The notes under the pieces: model-generated
Database searches by the model: none
The model's input: only the letters and a program-made list of their open reading frames with translations
Told to the model about the DNA's origin: nothing
Translations under genes and position numbers: made by a program
Origin: Cryptomeria japonica
Taxonomy: Eukaryota > Streptophyta > Pinopsida > Cupressales > Cupressaceae
NCBI RefSeq assembly: GCF_030272615.1
Contig: NC_081413.1
Coordinates: forward strand, 333,288,302-333,352,301
Direction of reading: 5' to 3'
DNA length: 64,000 bases
In this document: in pieces, positions 57,509 through 64,000 of the stretch
Position numbering within the stretch: the first letter of the stretch is position 1
How the letters are laid out: the number at the start of each line of letters is the position of its first letter

Positions 57509-57564
57509 GAGATTTGACCTCATGACCTATGAAATAAGGTGGAGGAGACTCAACCGATACACCA
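57509..57564 (-). ncRNA. tRNA-like / SINE-head-like pol III promoter pair
   Basis: The minus strand reads TGGTGTATCGG (box A-like, 57564-57554) and, 34 bases later, GGTCAAATCTC (box B-like, 57519-57509; consensus GGTTCGANTCC). Spacing and context (GGTTGAGTCTCC, GGTCATGAGGTCAAATC) resemble tRNA-derived plant SINE heads. It may be a decayed SINE inserted in the LTR. No A-rich tail was identified. Confidence 0.4.
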
Positions 57565-58128
57565 CATCTCTTAGTTGATCCTAAAGAAAGATCAACCAAG
57601 AAAAAGACATCAAGATGAACTAACAAGGTATACTTCTTAGACCTAGAGTGTGTGAGGGAAACTGTGTCATCTCCGACAACTTGCCATTAGGATAGAGACA
57701 CACTCAGACTTGTGAAGCTAGTTGGAGTCAATGTCTGGTACCTGCAAACTTGCATCAAAAGCCAACATGACATATACAATACATATATTTCACAATAACA
57801 AGACAAGTGATAGAGAATCACAATGATATATCCTACTCACAATGAGTGATATGATACCATCTCTACTCACGAAGACAGTCACCCAATATGATAACAAGAC
57901 ACTACATAGAATCATCATCATGAAATAGGGTTAGTATCATCATCAGCCATAAAATTCTCCAATCATAAAGAGTCATAAAAGATAACATGAATCAACATAA
58001 AGTCCTAGTATCAATGATACCATCTAATATAGCAGAAGAGTCATAAATAACCATCCAAGTAACCATCATATGTCTAAATAAGTCTATCAGGATACAAATC
58101 AAAATGCAAGTCTAGGAGGGGCACTACA

Positions 58129-58142
58129 TCCTCCCCCCCTTA
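58129..58142 (-). promoter_or_regulatory. Polypurine tract of the LARD-like element
   Basis: The minus strand reads TAAGGGGGGGAGGA directly beside the 3' LTR. Confidence 0.75.
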
Positions 58143-61100
58143 GGCTCAACTTACTCCTGGAAGTCACCAAGGGTTAAGTTGAAAACAAATACACATCAAC
58201 ACTGAACTTCTGAAACCAAACAACTTCTAACTCAAAATATGGTAATGATTACAAAAAAATTCCTTTGTATACTTTAATTATCCAAGAAAATATGTTATAT
58301 AAGAGATAAAAACAAGTTGGAAAACTCTTAATAGTTACAATTAGCATGATAAATCATTGAAATATCTTCAAGATAAATTTATTTAATCACATTTTGAAAG
58401 ACTAAACTATAATTTTTGTATCCGAGTTAACATCTATAAGCAAAAATCATAGTAACTCACGCAATTCAAGTATGGAAACACTTCCTTTAATGTCTAATTG
58501 AATTTAATTAGGAAGACAAGTATACATTTTACACATTACTTCACACATAGGCACAACCTTAAGAAGCCACATGTCATATTCCTATATGAGGAAAGTTGAA
58601 TAAAATCCCTTCAAGACTAGATAAAATCAAGAGACTCTCGTGATTACCAGAAATCTATACTCTATAATTATTAAGGAAAGAAAAATTTACAATACTCAAA
58701 CCTCTCAATCCCTACCACACTTCCTCTATGCTACTATGATGGAAGAATCTACACTTCTATCAACCAATCAATTATTACAAAGAACTCTAATTCATCCAGT
58801 TTGCATGATATATGTATATAAACATCCAATGAAGATATGAAAGCAATGATTTCTTTTGCATTTATCATCTTCACATATTACAAATACTTCAAATTCCACT
58901 GCACTTCTATTAAACATCTAATTAACTCTAGAAGATTCCAATACATGTCATCCTACAAACATATTTCATTACTCCACTACAATCATCATTATTCATTTGT
59001 TCACTAGGGCTAGTACACTTCTCCGTGGTGTCCTCCTTTATACACACCATCAGAGGTTCAAAGTGAACATGATAGAGACTACACTCAACACAAAATGAGG
59101 GCCCACAATTTAACATACAAAATGACCACCATGGACAACAAAGAGGAAGTCAAAAGGAAAACTTCTCAAACCAATCATTAAATCACAAAAAGAAAGAAAA
59201 TTTGTCGGCGGAATGCATTGAGAAAATAAAGTGTGACAAGTGCCACTACACAAACAAAATAAATGAAAGAAGAAATTAGTGGCCAATCCAAAGGAAGAGG
59301 TCCAAAATTGAATTTAACCCCAATTATACTTCACAAAATCATAAAATCACTCAAACAAAATGACAAACTTGTCCGAATCCACATCACGAGGTGACCAATA
59401 TCAGTCACACCAAGAGGGAGTAACCACTACACAACATCTAAGGGTACAATTCCCTAAATGTGTTAGAGAGTGCATGCTAGACATTTAAAATCATAAATTT
59501 GTTCATATACCCCAAATTTCTTTTATCATTTTTATTGCAATACAATTCTTTACAATAATCTAGACAACTATCTTTCATGAAGGATAATACATACAAGAAG
59601 GAAATAAGGTATAAGGTGTCTCATACATACCCAAGGAATACACTCAATCAGGAGTAATGTTCAAGATATCTGATCTATAAAATGATCACCTTTACCAAGC
59701 TATAATAGAAACAATATTACAACTTCATTTATTCACTTGATAATATTCTTTAACATACATACACCATTTCCATATCAATGCTTAATAAACAGTAAACGAT
59801 AATTAGAATGCTCTGCAAGATGTTATTTATACATTTGGTCATTCATGTATTTACTCAAATAAATCTCATTACTTGAAGCAAGATTCAATATCAGATTTTC
59901 AGTTCAACCACCTATGATCATTTTCTAAAATACCATCAGTCAATCAATTTCCTCGATTAAACATAAAACTTGATATCCTATCCTTACTTGTCACCACTTT
60001 ATATCCATTTAAAATTACACACAAATTCAACCACAAACATATATTACTTATTCAATCTCGTCTCTTACCATCACTTAATTATAATCATTTCCGAACTAAG
60101 CATTCCTAGAAAACAAGAAGCATAGCTATCTAGAATGCAATACAACCTTACTCAATGCACTGCCAATTCATCTTACTAAAATTCATGGAACAAATTCTTT
60201 CTTAAACTTTGAATAGGTCAATGAGATAGCATCTAGTCTCAATCCATCCATTTGATCAAATAGAACTTTTCAACAAACCACACAGCTCTTGCTCAAGACT
60301 AAGGCTTTTATCTTTCCAAACCAAGTAAAGACATAATCATATGATCTCAAATTTTTTATATATATAATGCACCAATATTTTACTTTGTTCTACACACATA
60401 TTATAAAATTTTATTTTAACTTGTGAGTTTATAATAGCTTCCTACATTATTTATGCAAGAGAGTTTCTATCTAAACAATTCTATCCTTAAATAAATCATG
60501 GATACAATGCACAAATCTATATCTTCAAACAATTTCATTTTATCCAACATCTTTAATATCCAATGCTTCTACTCTTTATCGATATACTCATAAGCACTAT
60601 GATTCTTGTACCCAAATAAGAGGAGAGGAAGAAAGAACAATGTCAATCAACCAATGTATGTGCACAACATTATGCATGAACAACTTGAAATTCCTAAGCA
60701 TGTCTCATTTATCATTTTATGTAACTATTAACATCTTTTCTAAGATATTCAAATTCAACTTCCCATAAGGTCTCCTAATATTACAAATGCAACTAGAAAT
60801 CTGAAGTCCTTATTGAAAGATATGATTTATTCAAACAATCTTTTCTTAAATACAAAATCGCACACATATATCCATTCTACACTAATTAACTTCCTTACCT
60901 CTTCCATAGGAGAATAAGCAAAAGAGAAAAGCATCTTGAAACTACTATTTTCTTATATAGGTGCACCCCACACAATTTCTTTGATTTCATAGCATGGTCT
61001 ACACTAAATCATTCTTATATGTACAATACAAATTCTCCCTCTTCATATTCATAAGAAAATCATGTAACAAGCTAATCTTTAAACAAAACATTAGATAAAG

Positions 61101-61455
61101 GAATATACACAATTTCTCTTCACTTTATAGGATGATTAATTATATAGGAAAAACAACCTTTAATATTTGGTTAAGCACTAGAAATTACAAGCAACAAAGA
61201 CCGCATAGAGTCATATAGACATTATGCTCATTTAAGAGGCATGCATAAGAAATGAATACACATATTGCACACAACTTATAATTCCTAGGAGGGATTAGGG
61301 AGAAACACAAAGCATAAACATATAAGATCTCCTAAATTCCCATGGCATTCTCCATTTCAAATTTTAAACAATAACTCAAGCTAAGAGAATAGTATAGTAC
61401 ACCACGAAAGGCCAAGATCAAAGACACTAACCAAAAATCCCAGTGTTTGCAACAC
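58143..61455 (-). other. Non-coding interior of the LARD-like element
   Basis: AT-rich sequence with no frame over about 66 codons on either strand and no gag or pol motif. I see nothing else in it. Confidence 0.7.
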
Positions 61456-61469
61456 GAGCTCTGATACCA
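61456..61469 (-). promoter_or_regulatory. Primer binding site, initiator-Met type
   Basis: The minus strand reads TGGTATCAGAGCTC, a full match to the common plant PBS core, two bases from the LTR at 61472. Confidence 0.88.
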
Positions 61470-61471
61470 AA

Positions 61472-64000
61472 TGTAATGCCTGCCAAAATACCCTAGTAAA
61501 TAAACTAAAAACTACTAACAATTTTTTTTTTAAACACCCATTACATTATTCCAACATTAACATACATCGATACAACATTATCCAAATGCAATAACACATG
61601 TAACATCAAATAGAAACATTGTAAACCCATTCTACACAAGTGGATTTAACCTTCTAACATTATCATATTTCAAATATATTCTTGCAACACTATTATTCCC
61701 TAGGGTACCTTAACGTCACTACCTAGAAACATTCTATCATAACATCCATTTATCAAGAAGATCAAATTCCTAGCTACTCAAGTGAAGCTTCAATGCAACT
61801 ATTCTATTATTTCCATCAATCATTCTAAGGCATAACATAACTCAATTTTCAAAGCATGAATATATATATATATACTCTATTTCACAATCACATAGATTAC
61901 ATAAGAACTTTTTAACATATTCATCATTCTATACATTAAGAAGAAAAAAAAACATTCTTCCTAACCTCTGCATCATATTCCTTCTTCATTTCATTTAGAT
62001 ACCTAACACAAAGTTGCTTACTCTTTTACTTAGTCAAGTCATCATTGCCTACTATGAAAAGTTTCGAACACATAGTATACCTTATTAGAACATTATAAAA
62101 ATCATTTAACCTTTAGTGTTAATGATCACCTAGTCACTTTAGTATAGATTAATGCTAAACCATTCCATTTTTCTATCATTTATTCTGTAGTATAACATAA
62201 TAATTTTGTTTATCACGTAAATGTAGTACAAATTAAATACATATAGACTATTCCAACCTCATGGTTACTTTGAACTCAAAGCAAATGTCTCTTACAACAT
62301 GAAATAGTCATAGATCTATACCCAATTCTAATAGCAAGTCCTATTACAACTTCCTTCTCAAATACATGATAGTACAATATATAAAAATACATCATTTCTT
62401 TTGCATACACATTTAATTATGATACAATGTCTTATTTTCATGAACATATAAATCAATTCCAAAGTTAAAACTCATGAAGAATTCCAATCCACTCACGCAA
62501 CACCAAGGAGATTATCCCAATGGAAGAAGGAAATCACCCACCTGACCATGTGGAACCAATGAAGGAACCACCCCTCATGCTAGGAGATGACAAAGGTTCC
62601 AACTCATAATTGAGACCTAATCTAACACCTATCAACCAAAGGATACACCGTGAATCCATGATTCCCAAACACAAGAATACATTAACAAGTACAACAAGTG
62701 TCTAAATCAATGTAATTATTCTCTAGAGGCAAATCAATAAACCAAGGCATATGGACAATGGATACATGTGGGGTAGAGTGTCATCATATACTAGCCTCAT
62801 GTGGCATCCATCTCCACCTTGGAGTAACTCAAGGGAGATCGGGTATACCACTCCAATGGTCTTCCCAATTTAGGATCCCAAAAATATCTCCCTATGTCTG
62901 CCCAATTGGGGCATGCAATATCATATTCTTTATCTTTATTAGATGTATTCCTAATACCCAACCCTCTAATCAATTATTTTATGTTATCACTTGAAATTAT
63001 ACCATCAACTCTTCATGTGGTATCCTAGGTTTAGACCCCATTCTTAGAGGTCTAGTACTCACAACCTACTACCAACACATGCAAGAGCCCACTCCCCCAT
63101 CCATGAACAAAGGCCATAGGGTAAAGATACAAATCACATGAGAAAATAACACCATCATAAAATCTCAAGAAGATACAATAACTAAATCAACAACCGAGCA
63201 CAAATTGAGCAATAAGGACTCATAAGTCAACTCAAGGAAGGAAACCTTCACAATAGAACACCAACATAAGTAAATCATGGATGAAAATAAATAAAGAGGT
63301 CCAAATAACATAAAATCATCAATGGTGAGGCATAGAATATCCCACTAGAGCCATAAAATCAATCCCTCAATAGTGAGACATTCTCCCTCTTGCTAGAGCG
63401 TCAAATTGCATAGGAAACACCTCATCGGTAAGGAATGAACCTTCTTACTAGAGAACATGAAACAACATAATCGATAAAACAACATCATAATAAACTCTAA
63501 AAATTTCAATACATATTACGCAAGCCTCTGGAGAATTCACACCAATAAAAAATGCACTTAAACAAGCTAAAAAATGACTTCTGGAGACGCCCGAGATAGC
63601 TTAGCACCTCTGAAACCTAGGATAATATTCCTGGTAGGTATGGCAATGTTTCTGTCATGTATGGTAACATTTATGGTTAGTATGATGCCATTTCTGGTCT
63701 TCTGGTCAATTTGGTTGAATCTGCAAATCAAGACCTTAGCTCTCATAGTAAGTTTGTCAGAGCATATGGCATGAATAGTGGCATTCCTGGCATGTATGGT
63801 GGTGTTCTTGGCATGAAGGGTGGCATTTCTAGTGCATCCTGTAGTTTTCTTGGGTGATTGCATAGCATTTCTAGAAAATGTGTAGGAAATAACTCAATAC
63901 TAAGGTATATGGCTTAGGAGGTATCTTAGGAAGGCTCAGGGTTATAAAATGACCCACATACTACACACAGGTAGTCTAGAACATCCAGAAAATGTCAAGA
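61472..64000 (-). repeat. 5' LTR of the LARD-like element (runs off window)
   Basis: It matches 54827 onwards. The segment 62015-62911 is absent from the left LTR, but part of it (about 62520-62560) is present in the fragment at 38666-39543. It is therefore ancestral and was lost from the left LTR. The end is predicted near 64.8 kb or later. Confidence 0.85.

Larger units (their letters stand above)
54827..58128 (-). repeat. 3' LTR of the LARD-like element (3302 bp, with deletion)
   Basis: On the minus strand it begins TGTAGTGCCCCTCCTAGAC and ends GGGCATTACA. It lacks about 0.9 kb present in the right LTR (between 55397 and the next base, compared with 62015-62911). It holds a minisatellite (56120-56350), a GA run (56589-56605) and a tRNA-like segment (57509-57564). 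Confidence 0.85.
54827..64000 (-). mobile_element. LARD-like long-LTR element with non-coding interior, right end outside window
   Basis: The left LTR (54827-58128) and right LTR (61472 to beyond 64000) share TGTAATGC(C/T)(C/T)GCCAAAATACC starts and long collinear matches. The PBS next to the right LTR and the polypurine tract next to the left one place it on the minus strand. The 3.3 kb interior has no recognisable coding sequence, so the element must move with proteins from elsewhere. It is inserted in the RNase H of the second copia element. Confidence 0.85.

Noticed and set aside
63567..63863. ORF with HARNATIHA-type repeats
   Set aside because: It comes from the LTR minisatellite and is not open in the other LTR in the same form.
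1..64000. CRISPR array, bacterial operons, ribosome binding sites, phage genes
   Set aside because: No regularly spaced repeats with unique spacers and no prokaryotic gene organisation. Everything recognisable is plant retroelement.
1..64000. Host protein-coding gene or endogenous pararetrovirus
   Set aside because: No exon set or movement-protein/caulimovirus-type domain was recognised. All pol domains fit Ty3/gypsy, Ty1/copia or LINE families.

Overview
The window is repeat DNA from a large plant nuclear genome. No conserved host gene, rRNA, tRNA gene, operon, CRISPR array or bacterial feature is visible. Every recognisable coding stretch belongs to a retroelement: Ty3/gypsy (Tat/Ogre-type and another gypsy lineage), Ty1/copia, a plant L1-type LINE, and several non-autonomous LTR elements. 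Very long LTRs, high AT content, old decayed copies and deep nesting suit a gymnosperm, probably a conifer. That taxonomic call is inference and should be held loosely.

Layout: (1) 1-8696 is a minus-strand non-autonomous Tat/Ogre-type element with 3.2 kb LTRs, cut by the left window edge. (2) It sits inside the reverse transcriptase of a minus-strand gypsy element (8697-10841). (3) The first bases of that gypsy element's LTR are interrupted by a 24 kb minus-strand Tat-lineage element (10842-34857; LTRs 1135 and 1140 bp; TSD ATATC). It carries gag, protease, G-patch, RT, two RNase H domains and integrase, plus an antisense gene with a plant mobile domain. (4) Nested in it is a younger 6.6 kb non-autonomous LTR element (13104-19696; TSD ATTTT) with a zinc-knuckle gag-like protein and a large unidentified protein, but no pol. 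(5) 35540-38665 is plus-strand copia sequence in which RNase H, an LTR, a PBS and gag follow one another. (6) It is cut by a fragment of a TGTAAT...-type LTR (38666-39543). That fragment is cut by a second copia element (39544-40705 plus 50934-54826).

(7) The second copia's LTR is split by a 10.2 kb probable solo LTR (40706-50933; TSD TTGGT/TTAGT). This holds a 3'-truncated LINE lying between roughly 0.65 kb direct repeats. (8) The second copia's RNase H is cut by a LARD-like element (54827 to beyond 64000) with LTRs over 3 kb and a 3.3 kb non-coding interior.

Almost all genes are broken. Stops are mainly TAG and TGA where CAG and CGA would be expected, which suits deamination of methylated CHG and CG sites. 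The clearest case is the antisense plant-mobile-domain gene: its second exon keeps one reading frame for 612 codons with 16 internal TAG, 2 TGA and no TAA. Boundaries come from paired LTRs, target-site duplications, primer binding sites and polypurine tracts read by eye. Identity levels are estimates, not computed.
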